Counted from the first letter of the stretch, positions 10,296 through 18,582 are shown. The stretch: DNA of 64,000 bases from Paracoccus sp. (in: a-proteobacteria) (GCF_030538695.1 NZ_JAUNTN010000002.1:119582-183581); one strand, 5' to 3'. Program-made: numbers and translations. The notes: generated by a model from the sequence alone, not told the origin.

Positions 10296-10335
10296 GAATC
10301 AATATATATGATTTCACATATGTATCAAAAGGCAA
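10296..10335 (-). promoter_or_regulatory. AT-rich inverted repeat before the DUF2892 gene
   Basis: In a GC-rich surrounding, this stretch is strikingly AT-rich and contains ATATG-N6-CATAT read on the minus strand, about 35 bp before the DUF2892 start. AT-rich palindromes of this sort serve as operators for ArsR-family sulfide sensors of the BigR/SqrR type. The assignment to such a regulator is a guess from the gene family and base composition. Confidence 0.3.
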
Positions 10336-10353
10336 GGTCCGAATTGCCGCAGC

Positions 10354-10650
10354 TTAGTCGATTACCTTGTCAACCTGTCGCAGCACCGACATGATTTGCA
10401 TGGTTTTCAGATCATAACGGACCAGTTTCCCATCAACCACTGCGTAGCCCATTCCTGTTGGTGGGTTGCCAAGGCCGTAACGACCGGGCCGCGTCACCTC
10501 ATGGAAGCTGCCGCCGCGCAGGGAATTGCCGATCAAATGGCTGTCCGCGCCGGAGCGGCTTTCCCCCGCTGGCCCGCCCTGTCGCGGATTTGCAAAGGCG
10601 GGGGGCAGCAGCATTAGCAGGGTCGTCAGCAGAATGGTTAACAGGCGCAT
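10354..10650 (-). CDS. Small secreted protein, RcnB-like
   Basis: A 98-residue protein with a clear Sec signal peptide (MRLLTILLTTLLMLLPPAFA) and a short periplasmic domain whose end, GYAVVDGKLVRYDLKTMQIM, resembles small secreted proteins of the RcnB/YxeA-like type common in Rhodobacteraceae. No catalytic residues are evident. It lies on the minus strand next to the DUF2892 gene with an 82-bp gap. Function unknown; the envelope location is reasonably supported. Confidence 0.6.
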   Translation of the reverse strand: MRLLTILLTTLLMLLPPAFANPRQGGPAGESRSGADSHLIGNSLRGGSFHEVTRPGRYGLGNPPTGMGYAVVDGKLVRYDLKTMQIMSVLRQVDKVID

Positions 10651-10783
10651 GGCTTTGGCGTTTCTTGGATCAGGTCAGTCTGGCTTAGCACACAGGGCTT
10701 AACAAAAGTTTGATGACGGTCATTTTGCAAGCCGTTGCGATGATTTTTCCGAGAAAATGACCGCCCGGTGCTGACAGGGTGCG

Positions 10784-10815
10784 CAAAAAACCTTGCGGCG
10801 GGACTGACCCGCCGC
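10784..10815 (-). terminator. Terminator downstream of mmsB
   Basis: The 8-bp perfect stem GCGGCGGG / CCCGCCGC (10795-10802 and 10808-10815) with a 5-nt loop is followed, on the minus strand, by a six-T run (A's at 10785-10790). It lies about 130 bp past the mmsB stop. The 294-bp gap 10651-10944 holds this, an inverted repeat at the mmsB end, and no convincing gene. Confidence 0.75.
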
Positions 10816-10900
10816 CGGAAAGCAAAGAAAAACAACCGCTGAAGCGGGGTTCGTGTCGTGTTTCATGGTGTTCCCTTGCCCGGCAGGCAAAGCATTGTTC

Positions 10901-10955
10901 GCGCAGTTTCACGCACCAACGCGGCTTGCCGGGCTTGGGTTCCCTTAAACTGCGC
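10901..10955. repeat. 9-bp inverted repeat across the mmsB stop codon
   Basis: GCGCAGTTT (10901-10909) and its exact complement AAACTGCGC (10947-10955) flank 37 bp and overlap the TAA stop of mmsB. In mmsB mRNA this would form a 3'-end stem, perhaps stabilising the transcript or pausing it before the terminator at 10784-10815. Confidence 0.5.
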
Positions 10956-11823
10956 CGTTTGGCTTTTCGCCCAGCCAAGGCAGAACGGCGGAAAAATCGC
11001 GTCCACGCCCGTCCTCGGTCTCGACAAACCGGGTGTAAAGGCCGGTTGCCAGCGCGCCCATTGGGGTGGCTGCATCGGCGCTTTCGGCGGCCTGTTGCGA
11101 CAGGCGCAGGTCTTTCAGCATCAGTTCTGCCGCGAAACCGGGACGATAGCCGTTGTCGGCGGGCGATTGCGGGCCGACGCCGGGGGCGGGGCAATAGGCG
11201 TTCATCGACCAGCTATAGCCCGAGCTGGTGGACACCACGTCAAACATTTTCTGCCGGTCCAGCCCCAGTTTGTCGGCCAGTGCGAACGCCTCGCAGGTGG
11301 CCAGCATGGTGACGCCCAAGACCATGTTATTGCAGATTTTTGCCGCCTGTCCGGCACCGCTTTCGCCGCAATGCACGGTTTTCTGGCCCATGATTTCAAA
11401 CAGTGGCGCGACTTGAGCAAAGCTGTCCGTATCGCCGCCCACCATGAAGGTCAGCGTGCCTGCCGCAGCCCCGCCGATACCGCCCGAAACCGGCGCATCC
11501 AGCGCACCAAGCCCCGCTGCGCGCGCCTGATCGGCGACAGCGCGGGCGCTGTCCACATCCACGGTCGAACAATCGCTGAGAACCGCGCCGGGAGCCATCA
11601 CCGGGATCACCTGATCAGCCACGCCGCGCAGGATCTGGCCGTTGGGCAGCATGGTGAACACGACCTGCGCCCCGGCGGCAGCCTCGGCTGCGCTGGCGCA
11701 GGGGATAATGCCCTCGGGCGGGGTGGTTGCGGGGTCAAAGCCCTGCACCTCATGTCCCGCGCGGGCCAGATTCAGGGCCATCGGGCCGCCCATATTGCCA
11801 AGACCGATAAATCCGATCTTCAT
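10945..11823 (-). CDS. mmsB: 3-hydroxyisobutyrate dehydrogenase
   Basis: NAD-dependent oxidation of 3-hydroxyisobutyrate to methylmalonate semialdehyde in valine breakdown. The 292 residues begin with the Rossmann motif IGFIGLGNMGGPMA, contain the substrate loop DAPVSGGIGGAAAGTL and the catalytic-lysine segment ESGAGQAAKICNNM, all typical of the beta-hydroxyacid dehydrogenase family. It starts 1 bp after the upstream hydrolase stop, so the two are coupled. Its product is the substrate of MmsA encoded 2.3 kb away. Confidence 0.94.
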   Translation of the reverse strand: MKIGFIGLGNMGGPMALNLARAGHEVQGFDPATTPPEGIIPCASAAEAAAGAQVVFTMLPNGQILRGVADQVIPVMAPGAVLSDCSTVDVDSARAVADQARAAGLGALDAPVSGGIGGAAAGTLTFMVGGDTDSFAQVAPLFEIMGQKTVHCGESGAGQAAKICNNMVLGVTMLATCEAFALADKLGLDRQKMFDVVSTSSGYSWSMNAYCPAPGVGPQSPADNGYRPGFAAELMLKDLRLSQQAAESADAATPMGALATGLYTRFVETEDGRGRDFSAVLPWLGEKPNGAV

Positions 11824-11824
11824 G

Positions 11825-12811
11825 TCATGCCTCCCATTTCAGTTCTGCATCGCCCAAGGGGGCGAGAATGGCGGCCACCGCCGCCGGGTCCGAGGCCGCG
11901 GCCCATTGCGGGTTGCGGTCCTTGTCGATGATCTGCGCGCGCACGCCTTCAAGGAAATCCGATTGTGCGGTGGCGCGGTGGGTAAAGCGATGTTCACGCG
12001 ACAGAGCGTCCTGAATCCGGGCGTCCTTGCGGGCGGCGCGGATCATCTCCAGCGTGGCGGCCATGGACAGGGGCGAGTTGCGGCGCATCACTTTCAGCGA
12101 AGCCTCATCCGCCGCAGCCATGATTGCCGCGACATCCGGGGCGGCAAAAGCCGACAGGTCGCGGTTGGCCAGGGGGGCCTCTGGTGCGGGATGCTGCGGG
12201 ATTTGCACCTGACCCGAGGCTGCCATCTGCTCCAGCGCGGCGGGCCATTCGGCTTCCGGGACATAGTGATCCGCGAAACCGGCGTGGATCGCGTCACCAG
12301 CACCCATGCGGGCGCCGGTCAGGCCAAGATATTCCCCGATCTGTCCCGGCGCATGGGCCAGCAGCCAGGTGCCGCCCACATCCGGGATCAGGCCGATGCC
12401 GCTTTCGGGCATGGCAACCTGAGTGCTGTCCCCGATGACGCGGTGGCTGGCGTGACCGCCGACGCCAACGCCGCCGCCCATGACGAAGCCCTGCATAAAG
12501 GCGACCACCGGCTTGGGGTAATCGGCAATCTTGGCATTCATCCGGTATTCATCGGCGAAAAACGCTTGCCCGACCGAGTGATCCCCGGCCACTCCGGCGC
12601 GGTAAACCGCGGCAATATCACCGCCTGCGCAAAAGGCGCGCTCACCCTCGGCATCAATCAGGATCAGCGCGGTTTCGGGGTCATCGCGCCAGCCGTCCAG
12701 AGCAGCCTCGATCGCCAGCGCCATCTCATGCGACAGGGCGTTCAGCGCGGCGGGGCGGGCAAAGGTGATGCGCCCGGCACGGCGATCCTTGCGGATGTGC
12801 AGATCGGCCAT
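11825..12811 (-). CDS. 3-hydroxyisobutyryl-CoA hydrolase (crotonase family)
   Basis: Crotonase-fold enzyme of 328 residues. The FCAGGDIAAVY oxyanion-hole segment (about 61-71), GFVMGGGVGVGGHASHRV and MPESGIGLIPDVGGTWLL patterns match 3-hydroxyisobutyryl-CoA hydrolases rather than simple enoyl-CoA hydratases. The length is slightly below the 340-350 usual for bacterial members. Position between an acyl-CoA dehydrogenase and mmsB fits removal of CoA from 3-hydroxyisobutyryl-CoA in valine catabolism. An enoyl-CoA hydratase role is less likely. Confidence 0.87.
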   Translation of the reverse strand: MADLHIRKDRRAGRITFARPAALNALSHEMALAIEAALDGWRDDPETALILIDAEGERAFCAGGDIAAVYRAGVAGDHSVGQAFFADEYRMNAKIADYPKPVVAFMQGFVMGGGVGVGGHASHRVIGDSTQVAMPESGIGLIPDVGGTWLLAHAPGQIGEYLGLTGARMGAGDAIHAGFADHYVPEAEWPAALEQMAASGQVQIPQHPAPEAPLANRDLSAFAAPDVAAIMAAADEASLKVMRRNSPLSMAATLEMIRAARKDARIQDALSREHRFTHRATAQSDFLEGVRAQIIDKDRNPQWAAASDPAAVAAILAPLGDAELKWEA

Positions 12812-12812
12812 G

Positions 12813-13958
12813 TCAGCCCCGCTCGGCCAGCAGGGCGCGGCTGGTAATCAGGCGCATGATCTCATTCGTGCCTTCAAGGATCTGGTGAACGCGCAGGTCA
12901 CGCACCAGCTTTTCCACGCCGTAATCGGCCAGATAGCCATAGCCGCCATGCAGTTGCAGGCATTGGTTGGCGACCTCGAACGCGCGGTCGGTAACGTAAA
13001 GTTTCGCCATGGCGCAGAACTTGGTCGCATCCGGGGCCTGATTGTCCAGCTTCCACGCGGCCTGACGCAGGAAGGTGCGGGCGGATTGCAGCGCGACCTC
13101 CATATCGGCCAGGCGGAATTGCAGGGCTTGAAACTGGTCCAGCGATTTCCCGAAGGCGCGGCGTTCCGACATATAGGTCAGGGTGCGGTCCAGCGCGGCC
13201 TGCGCGCCGCCAAGCGCCCCGGCGGCGATGTTCAGCCGCCCGCCGTCCAGCCCGGCCATCGCATAGGTAAAGCCTTTGCCGTCCTGCCCGATCTGGTTTT
13301 CCAACGGCACGAGGCAGTCGTCGAACTGGACCTGAGAGGTCGGCTGGGCCTTCCAGCCCATCTTATGTTCATTCGCGCCAAAGGACAGGCCGGGGGTGCC
13401 ATCCTCGACGATCACAGTGCTGATGCCTTTGGGGCCGTCCTCGCCGGTGCGCACCATGGTGACGTAAACATCGGAATAGCCGCCGCCCGAGATGAACGCC
13501 TTGGCTCCGTTCAGCAGGAAACCGTCATTGCGGCGCTCGGCCCGCGTGCGCAGGCTGGCCGCGTCCGAGCCGCTGCCGGGTTCGGTCAGGCAATAGCTGA
13601 AGATCTTGTCCATGCTGCACAGGGCAGGCAGCCATTTTTCCTTGACCTCGGGGCTGCCGAACTTGTCGATCATGCCGCCGCACATATTATGGATCGACAG
13701 GAAGCTGCCGACTGCCGGATCGGCCATGGCCAGCGCCTCGAAGATCAGCGTGGCATCCAGCCGCGACAGGCCAGAGCCGCCGTATTCCTCGGCCACATAA
13801 ATGCCGCCGAAGCCAAGCGCTGCCAGTTCCGACCACAGGCTTTTCGGGATTGTCCCGGCCTGTTCCCAATCGCGCGAATGGGGCGCGATATTGTCGGTGC
13901 CAAAGTCGCGCGCCATGTCGAAAATGGCCTGCTGTTCCTCGCTGAGTGCGAAATCCAT
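12813..13958 (-). CDS. Acyl-CoA dehydrogenase, probable isobutyryl-CoA dehydrogenase
   Basis: A 381-residue flavoprotein with acyl-CoA dehydrogenase signatures: YCLTEPGSGSDAASLRT (FAD binding), the TSQVQFDDCLVP core, and the C-terminal LEGTNEIMRLITSRALL whose Glu is the expected catalytic base. Being 1 bp upstream of the hydroxyisobutyryl-CoA hydrolase makes isobutyryl-CoA the likely substrate; specificity cannot be read from sequence alone. The leader carries a TTTGCA/TTGCAA pair 56-74 bp before the start. Confidence 0.88.
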   Translation of the reverse strand: MDFALSEEQQAIFDMARDFGTDNIAPHSRDWEQAGTIPKSLWSELAALGFGGIYVAEEYGGSGLSRLDATLIFEALAMADPAVGSFLSIHNMCGGMIDKFGSPEVKEKWLPALCSMDKIFSYCLTEPGSGSDAASLRTRAERRNDGFLLNGAKAFISGGGYSDVYVTMVRTGEDGPKGISTVIVEDGTPGLSFGANEHKMGWKAQPTSQVQFDDCLVPLENQIGQDGKGFTYAMAGLDGGRLNIAAGALGGAQAALDRTLTYMSERRAFGKSLDQFQALQFRLADMEVALQSARTFLRQAAWKLDNQAPDATKFCAMAKLYVTDRAFEVANQCLQLHGGYGYLADYGVEKLVRDLRVHQILEGTNEIMRLITSRALLAERG

Positions 13959-14013
13959 GTGTTCCCTCCCGGTCGGGGGCCGCCCCCTCTGCGGCCCGGT
14001 TTATGGTCCAAGT

Positions 14014-14032
14014 TTTGCAGCAATGTTGCAAG
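14014..14032 (-). promoter_or_regulatory. TTTGCA/TTGCAA motif before the acyl-CoA dehydrogenase
   Basis: TTTGCAGC (14014-14021) and GTTGCAAG (14025-14032) each match six of eight bases of TTTGCAAA, the octamer bound by ScfR-family regulators such as Rhodobacter PccR. Their starts are 11 bp apart. The site is at a promoter-like distance from the start at 13958. A ScfR gene with two perfect octamers is 8 kb away. Binding is inferred. Confidence 0.4.
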
Positions 14033-14065
14033 ACCGTCACGCGGCACCCGTGGCAGGCGCCGCAT

Positions 14066-14087
14066 GGATATTTATGGACAAAAGATG
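14066..14087 (+). repeat. Dispersed intergenic repeat, copy 1
   Basis: Contains GGATATTTATGGACAAAAG, nearly identical to copies at 46696-46727 and (inverted) 36453-36488, and related to the facing pair at 43084-43141. All lie between genes, near gene 3' ends. No coding potential is seen. Confidence 0.75.
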
Positions 14088-14116
14088 GGGCCGGGGGTGC
14101 GCCCGGCCCGGCATCG

Positions 14117-15616
14117 TCAGTCCAGCGGTTTGAAGTTGAACTCGCCGCCTTCCTTGATCCCCGAGGGCCAGCGCATCGTGACCGTCTTGGTGCGGGTGTA
14201 AAAACGGAAGGCGTCCGGGCCGTATTGGTTCAGGTCGCCAAAGGCCGAGCGTTTCCAGCCGCCGAAGGTAAAGTAAGACAGCGGCACCGGGATCGGGAAG
14301 TTGATCCCGACCATGCCGACCTGCACCCGGCTGGCAAAGTCGCGGGCGGTGTCGCCGTCGCGGGTAAAGATCGCCACGCCGTTGCCGTATTCGTGGTCGG
14401 TGGCCAGCGCTAGCGCCTGCTCGTAGGTTTCGGCGCGGACGGTGGACAGAACCGGGCCGAAGATCTCGGTCTTGTAGATGTCCATGTCGGTGGTCACATT
14501 GTCGAACAGGCTGGGGCCGACGAAAAAGCCGTTCTCATAGCCTTGCAGGCTGAAATTGCGGCCATCGACGACCAGTTTCGCGCCCTGATCGACGCCGGAT
14601 TGCACCAGCCGTTCGATGTTTGCCTTGGCGGCGGCGGTCACGACCGGGCCGTAATCCACGTCGTCGCCCGCCGTCCACGGCCCGATTTTCAGCTTTTCCA
14701 CCCGTGGGATCAGCTTTTCAATCAGCGCATCGGCGGTTTTCTGGCCCACCGGCACCGCGACCGAGATCGCCATGCAGCGTTCGCCGGCTGCGCCAAACCC
14801 GGCCCCGACCAGCGCATCCGCCGCCTGATCCAGATCGGCGTCGGGCATGATAATCATGTGGTTCTTGGCTCCGCCAAAGCACTGCGCCCGCTTGCCCGTC
14901 GCTGCGGCACGTTCGTAGATATATTGCGCAATCGGGGTCGAGCCGACAAAGGCCACGGCCTGAATAATGTCATTATCAAGGATCGCATCGACCGATTCCT
15001 TGTCGCCATTGACGACTTGCAGCACGCCATCGGGCAGGCCGGCCTCTTGCCACAGTTTCGCCAGCATGATCGGAACCGAGGGGTCGCGCTCGGACGGTTT
15101 GATGATGACGGCATTGCCCGCAGCCAGTGCCGGCCCCATTTTCCACAGCGGGATCATGGCCGGGAAGTTGAACGGCGTGATCCCCGCCACCACGCCAAGC
15201 GGCTGGCGCATGGAGTAAAGGTCAATGCCGGTCCCGGCGCTGTCGGTATATTCGCCCTTCAGGAAATGCGGGGCGCTGATCGAGAACTCGATTACTTCCA
15301 GCCCGCGCTGAATATCGCCCTTGGCGTCGGGGAAGGTCTTGCCGTGTTCGCTGGACAGCACTTCGGCCAACTTGTCCATGTCGCGGTTCAGCAGATCGAC
15401 CATTTTCATCAGCACGCGCACACGGCGCTGCGGGTTGGTTGCGGCCCATTTTTTCTGCGCCTTGGCGGCAGAGGCCACGGCGGCGTCCAGCTCCGCCTTG
15501 CTGGCCAGATCGACCTGGCCCTGAACTTCGCCGGTGGCGGGGTTGTAAATGTCGGCGGTGCGACCGGAGGTGCCTGCCACCTCTTTGCCGTCGATCCAGT
15601 GGTGAACCTTGCGCAT
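14117..15616 (-). CDS. mmsA: CoA-acylating methylmalonate-semialdehyde dehydrogenase
   Basis: Converts methylmalonate semialdehyde (and malonate semialdehyde) plus CoA and NAD to propionyl-CoA (or acetyl-CoA). The 499-residue protein starts MRKVHHWIDGKEV behind an excellent AGGGAGGA site; 30 upstream in-frame residues are ignored for that reason. Aldehyde dehydrogenase landmarks are GITPFNFPAMIPLWKM, the cofactor-loop VAFVGSTPIA and catalytic Cys281 in GERCMA, with QCFGGAKNHMIIMPDAD typical of the MmsA subgroup. A LysR gene diverges 93 bp away. It completes the valine route with mmsB and the hydrolase. Confidence 0.96.
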   Translation of the reverse strand: MRKVHHWIDGKEVAGTSGRTADIYNPATGEVQGQVDLASKAELDAAVASAAKAQKKWAATNPQRRVRVLMKMVDLLNRDMDKLAEVLSSEHGKTFPDAKGDIQRGLEVIEFSISAPHFLKGEYTDSAGTGIDLYSMRQPLGVVAGITPFNFPAMIPLWKMGPALAAGNAVIIKPSERDPSVPIMLAKLWQEAGLPDGVLQVVNGDKESVDAILDNDIIQAVAFVGSTPIAQYIYERAAATGKRAQCFGGAKNHMIIMPDADLDQAADALVGAGFGAAGERCMAISVAVPVGQKTADALIEKLIPRVEKLKIGPWTAGDDVDYGPVVTAAAKANIERLVQSGVDQGAKLVVDGRNFSLQGYENGFFVGPSLFDNVTTDMDIYKTEIFGPVLSTVRAETYEQALALATDHEYGNGVAIFTRDGDTARDFASRVQVGMVGINFPIPVPLSYFTFGGWKRSAFGDLNQYGPDAFRFYTRTKTVTMRWPSGIKEGGEFNFKPLD

Positions 15617-15678
15617 GATGTCCTCCCTTTGCGTTCCGGTCAGGATAGGCTTGCGATTTCGCGAAATAAAGGCAGGAT

Positions 15679-15708
15679 ATAGCAAAAGCATTTTGCAGGA
15701 TTGCAAAA
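15679..15708. promoter_or_regulatory. Overlapping TTGCA/TGCAA palindromes in the mmsA-lysR gap
   Basis: TTTTGCA-GGAT-TGCAAAA (15691-15708) is a perfect 7-bp inverted repeat, and GCAAAA-GCA-TTTTGC (15682-15696) is a second, overlapping one. The GGA of the first spacer is also the likely ribosome site of the LysR gene starting at 15710, so occupancy would block LysR expression. Owners could be the LysR protein (a T-N11-A element is contained) or the ScfR-type regulator at 20640-22025, whose TTTGCAAA octamer it resembles. Confidence 0.55.
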
Positions 15709-15709
15709 C

Positions 15710-16609
15710 ATGGATTGGGACGATCTGCGGGTATTTCTGGCCGTGGCGCGGGATGAAAGCCTGTCGCGGGCCGGGCGGCGGCTGGCGATGAACGCTTCAA
15801 CCGTTGGGCGGCGGGTCGCGCGGCTGGAGGCCGACGCTGGCGCGGTGCTGTTTGCCAAGACACCGCAGGGCTATGCGCTGACCCCGGAAGGCCGCCGCCT
15901 GATCCCTCATGCTGAGGCTGCCGAACGCGCGGCGGCAGATGCGGCCGAGGCGCTGTCGGGGCAGGGGCCGCTGACCGGGCAATTGCGGATCGGTGCGCCG
16001 GATGGCTGTGCGAATTATCTGTTGCCGCAGGTCTGCGCCGCGCTGTGCGACGCGCATCCCGGGTTGGAGGTGCAGATCATCGCGCTGCCGCGTGTGTTCA
16101 ACCTGTCCCGGCGCGAGGCCGATATGGCGATTGGCGTCTCGCCCCCCGATACGGGACGGTTGGTGGTGCAGAAACTGGCGGATTACCAACTGTTTCTGGC
16201 CGCCCGCCGCGACTGGCTGGCCGCGCGTCCGCCCATTTTGCAGCGCGAGGATCTGCGGGCGCATCGCGTTGTGGGCTATATTGCGGATATGATTTTTGAC
16301 CGCGAACTGGACTATCTGGCGGCGCTGGGGGTGGAACATGCGGGGCTGACCTCGAACTCGGTTTCGGTGCAGATGCAGGCGATCCGGGCCGGGGCGGGGC
16401 TGGGGATTGTGCATGATTTCGCCATGCCCGCCGCGCCGGAACTGGTCCGTGTGTTGCCCGATCAGGTCGAACTGAACCGGAGCTTCTGGCTGATCCGCCA
16501 CGCCGATGACCGCCGCAGCGACCGGCTGACCCGACTGGCCGAGGCGCTTTCACGGACATTCCGGCGGGAAATCGCACGGCTGCAACGGCTGGCGATGCAG
16601 AATCCTTGA
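15710..16609 (+). CDS. LysR-family transcriptional regulator divergent from mmsA
   Basis: A 299-residue regulator. The N-terminal winged helix begins MDWDDLRVFLAVARDESLSR, followed by MNASTVGRRVARLEADAG, as in the LysR subgroup with an N-terminal WDDLR start; the C-terminal part is a periplasmic-binding-like effector domain. The ATG at 15710 is preferred over an in-frame TTG 9 bp earlier. Divergence from mmsA with a palindrome in the 93-bp gap suggests control of mmsA. The effector is unknown; a valine-pathway intermediate is a fair guess. Confidence 0.88.
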   Translation: MDWDDLRVFLAVARDESLSRAGRRLAMNASTVGRRVARLEADAGAVLFAKTPQGYALTPEGRRLIPHAEAAERAAADAAEALSGQGPLTGQLRIGAPDGCANYLLPQVCAALCDAHPGLEVQIIALPRVFNLSRREADMAIGVSPPDTGRLVVQKLADYQLFLAARRDWLAARPPILQREDLRAHRVVGYIADMIFDRELDYLAALGVEHAGLTSNSVSVQMQAIRAGAGLGIVHDFAMPAAPELVRVLPDQVELNRSFWLIRHADDRRSDRLTRLAEALSRTFRREIARLQRLAMQNP

Positions 16610-16672
16610 CGGATGGCAGCAATCGCGCGACCCTGCGGCAAGATACATATTAAAAAGCGAGGGTTTTGCGCA

Positions 16673-17131
16673 ATGATCGTTAAGCAGATGTTGGCGCTGA
16701 AGAATGACTCGGGCAAGCCCGAGGTGACGGCGAGGGCGATTTTTACCCTGAACCCCGATGCGACCGTGGGCGAGGCCGTGCAGGTGCTGGCCGAAAAGCG
16801 CATCGGTGCGGTGGTGGTGTCGGCTGACGGCAAGCGCCCGGATGGCATCCTGTCCGAGCGGGACATTGTGCGGGCGATGGGGCGCAACGACGATTTGCGC
16901 GGCCAGAAGGTCAGCGCGTTGATGACAACCTCGGTTCAGACCTGCCGAGAGGGCGACGATGCCCTGACCGTGCTGGAGCGCATGACCGAAGGTCGTTTCC
17001 GGCACATGCCGGTGGTCGATGCGGATGGCGAAATGCTCGGGGTCATCTCGATTGGTGATGCCGTTTCGGGGCGCCTGCGCGAGCTTCACGCCGAGAAAGA
17101 AGCACTCACCGGCATGATTATGGGGGCCTGA
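16673..17131 (+). CDS. CBS domain protein
   Basis: A 152-residue protein consisting almost entirely of two CBS motifs, the first around AEKRIGAVVVSADGKRPDGI and the second around TEGRFRHMPVVDADGEMLGV, each followed by an IxxxD-type helix (SERDIVRAM, SIGDAVSGR). Such Bateman modules bind adenine nucleotides. The start at 16673 follows AAGCGAGGG with good spacing; an in-frame ATG 60 bp upstream overlaps the end of the preceding regulator region and lacks family match. The target enzyme is not known. Confidence 0.88.
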   Translation: MIVKQMLALKNDSGKPEVTARAIFTLNPDATVGEAVQVLAEKRIGAVVVSADGKRPDGILSERDIVRAMGRNDDLRGQKVSALMTTSVQTCREGDDALTVLERMTEGRFRHMPVVDADGEMLGVISIGDAVSGRLRELHAEKEALTGMIMGA

Positions 17132-17206
17132 CGCAGCGGGCGGCCTTGATTTCGGGTCGCCTTTGCTGTTGCCTGCGCCGGAATGCGGCCAAGCAGGGGG
17201 AATGCC

Positions 17207-17698
17207 ATGCGCATCGGGCTTTATCCGGGGACGTTTGACCCGATCACGCTGGGGCATATCGACATTATCCAGCGGGCAATGGCGCTGGTGGATCGGCTGG
17301 TGATCGGCGTGGCGATCAACCGCGACAAAGGCCCGTTGTTCGATCTGGACGAACGGGTGGCAATGGTGCGGGCCGAATGTGACCATATCATCGCACAGAC
17401 CGGCGGTGAGATCGTCGTTCACCCGTTCGAGAACCTGCTGATCGACTGCGCCCGCGATGTCGGGGCGCAGGCGATTGTGCGCGGGCTGCGTGCGGTTGCG
17501 GATTTTGAGTATGAGTTTCAGATGGTCGGCATGAACCGGGCGCTGGATTCATCGGTCGAGACGGTCTTCCTGATGGCTGATGCGCGGCGGCAGGCGATTG
17601 CCTCGAAGCTGGTTAAGGAAATCGCCCGGTTGGGTGGGGATGTATCCAAGTTTGTCAGCCCGGCGGTGAATGAGGCGCTGATTGCGCGGTTTCGTTAA
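17207..17698 (+). CDS. coaD: Phosphopantetheine adenylyltransferase CoaD
   Basis: Adds AMP to 4'-phosphopantetheine in coenzyme A synthesis. The 163 residues start MRIGLYPGTFDPITLGH, containing the nucleotidyltransferase motif TxGH-like TLGH (17-20), and include the pocket segment IVRGLRAVADFEYEFQM and the C-terminal ISSKLVKEIA-like SKLVKEIARLGGDVSKFV. The start is set by AGGGGGA 5 bp upstream and homology. It lies 75 bp after the CBS gene, possibly as one operon. Confidence 0.96.
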   Translation: MRIGLYPGTFDPITLGHIDIIQRAMALVDRLVIGVAINRDKGPLFDLDERVAMVRAECDHIIAQTGGEIVVHPFENLLIDCARDVGAQAIVRGLRAVADFEYEFQMVGMNRALDSSVETVFLMADARRQAIASKLVKEIARLGGDVSKFVSPAVNEALIARFR

Positions 17699-17778
17699 CC
17701 GCGCCTTTACCCGTTTACAGCTTTTCGTTGATTGCAGCAGGTTTCGCCCCTAGCCTTTCAAGGGAGGAGGAGCCTGCA

Positions 17779-18573
17779 ATGACACATATTGACGCACCCG
17801 ACCCGAATCGGCTGACACCTGATCCGATTCCTGACCCGGCCCATATCGGCCCGAGGGTGATTCTCGAGGTTCTGGCCGCTGGCTGGCGCGATTTCCGTCA
17901 GGCGCCGGGATGGGGGCTGTTTTTCTCGGGGTTTTATGTCCTTGGTGGGCTGGTCCTGCTGATGGTGGCGGTTGCTGCAGGTCAGGAATGGTGGCTGATG
18001 CCGTTTGTCGTCGGCTTTCCGCTGCTGGCCCCCTTTGCCGCGATTGGTCTTTATGAGGTCAGCCGCCGGTTGGAAGCCGGTTTGCCACTGGATCGCGCCT
18101 CGGTGCTTGGGGTGGTCTTTGCGCAGCGCAACCGACAGTTGCCATCCATGGCGATGGTCATTTTGCTGTTGTTCATGTTCTGGGTGTTTGTCGCTCATAC
18201 GATTTTTGCGCTGTTCATGGGCCTGTCGGCGCTGACCAATATCACCACATCGCCGCAGCTTCTGTTTCAGGGGCAGGGGCTGGTGATGTTGCTGGTGAAC
18301 GGGCTGATCGGTGCAGGGTTCGCCATCGCGCTGTTCTGTTTCACCGTGGTTGGTCTGCCGCTGTTGCTGGATCGGGAGGTTGATTTCATCTCGGCCATCA
18401 TTGCCTCGATTGCGGCGGTGCGGGCGAACCCGGAGGTGATGATGCGCTGGGCAGCCGTGATCGCCGGTGGTTTGTTTTTGGGGATTTTGCCCGTTTTTCT
18501 GGGGCTGTTCATCGTGCTGCCGGTTCTGGGCCACGCAAGCTGGCACATGTATCGTCGGCTGATGCCCGGCTGA
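17779..18573 (+). CDS. DUF2189 integral membrane protein
   Basis: A 264-residue protein with a short hydrophilic N-terminus and about six membrane helices. The early segment ILEVLAAGWRDFRQAPGWGLFFSGFYVLGG and PFAAIGLYEVSRRLEAG match the DUF2189 family, whose function is not known. Start at 17779 is fixed by the strong AGGGAGGAGG site. It is followed by a bidirectional terminator shared with the bactofilin gene on the other strand. Confidence 0.85.
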   Translation: MTHIDAPDPNRLTPDPIPDPAHIGPRVILEVLAAGWRDFRQAPGWGLFFSGFYVLGGLVLLMVAVAAGQEWWLMPFVVGFPLLAPFAAIGLYEVSRRLEAGLPLDRASVLGVVFAQRNRQLPSMAMVILLLFMFWVFVAHTIFALFMGLSALTNITTSPQLLFQGQGLVMLLVNGLIGAGFAIALFCFTVVGLPLLLDREVDFISAIIASIAAVRANPEVMMRWAAVIAGGLFLGILPVFLGLFIVLPVLGHASWHMYRRLMPG

Positions 18574-18582
18574 ACCATAGCA

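Noticed and set aside
10580-10600. TTTGCAAA inside the small secreted protein gene
   Set aside because: It lies within coding sequence and has no second octamer; likely chance.
10720-10745. TTTTGCAAG/GTTGCGA before the RcnB-like gene
   Set aside because: Only a weak pair with no metabolic link to short-chain acyl-CoA; left as background.
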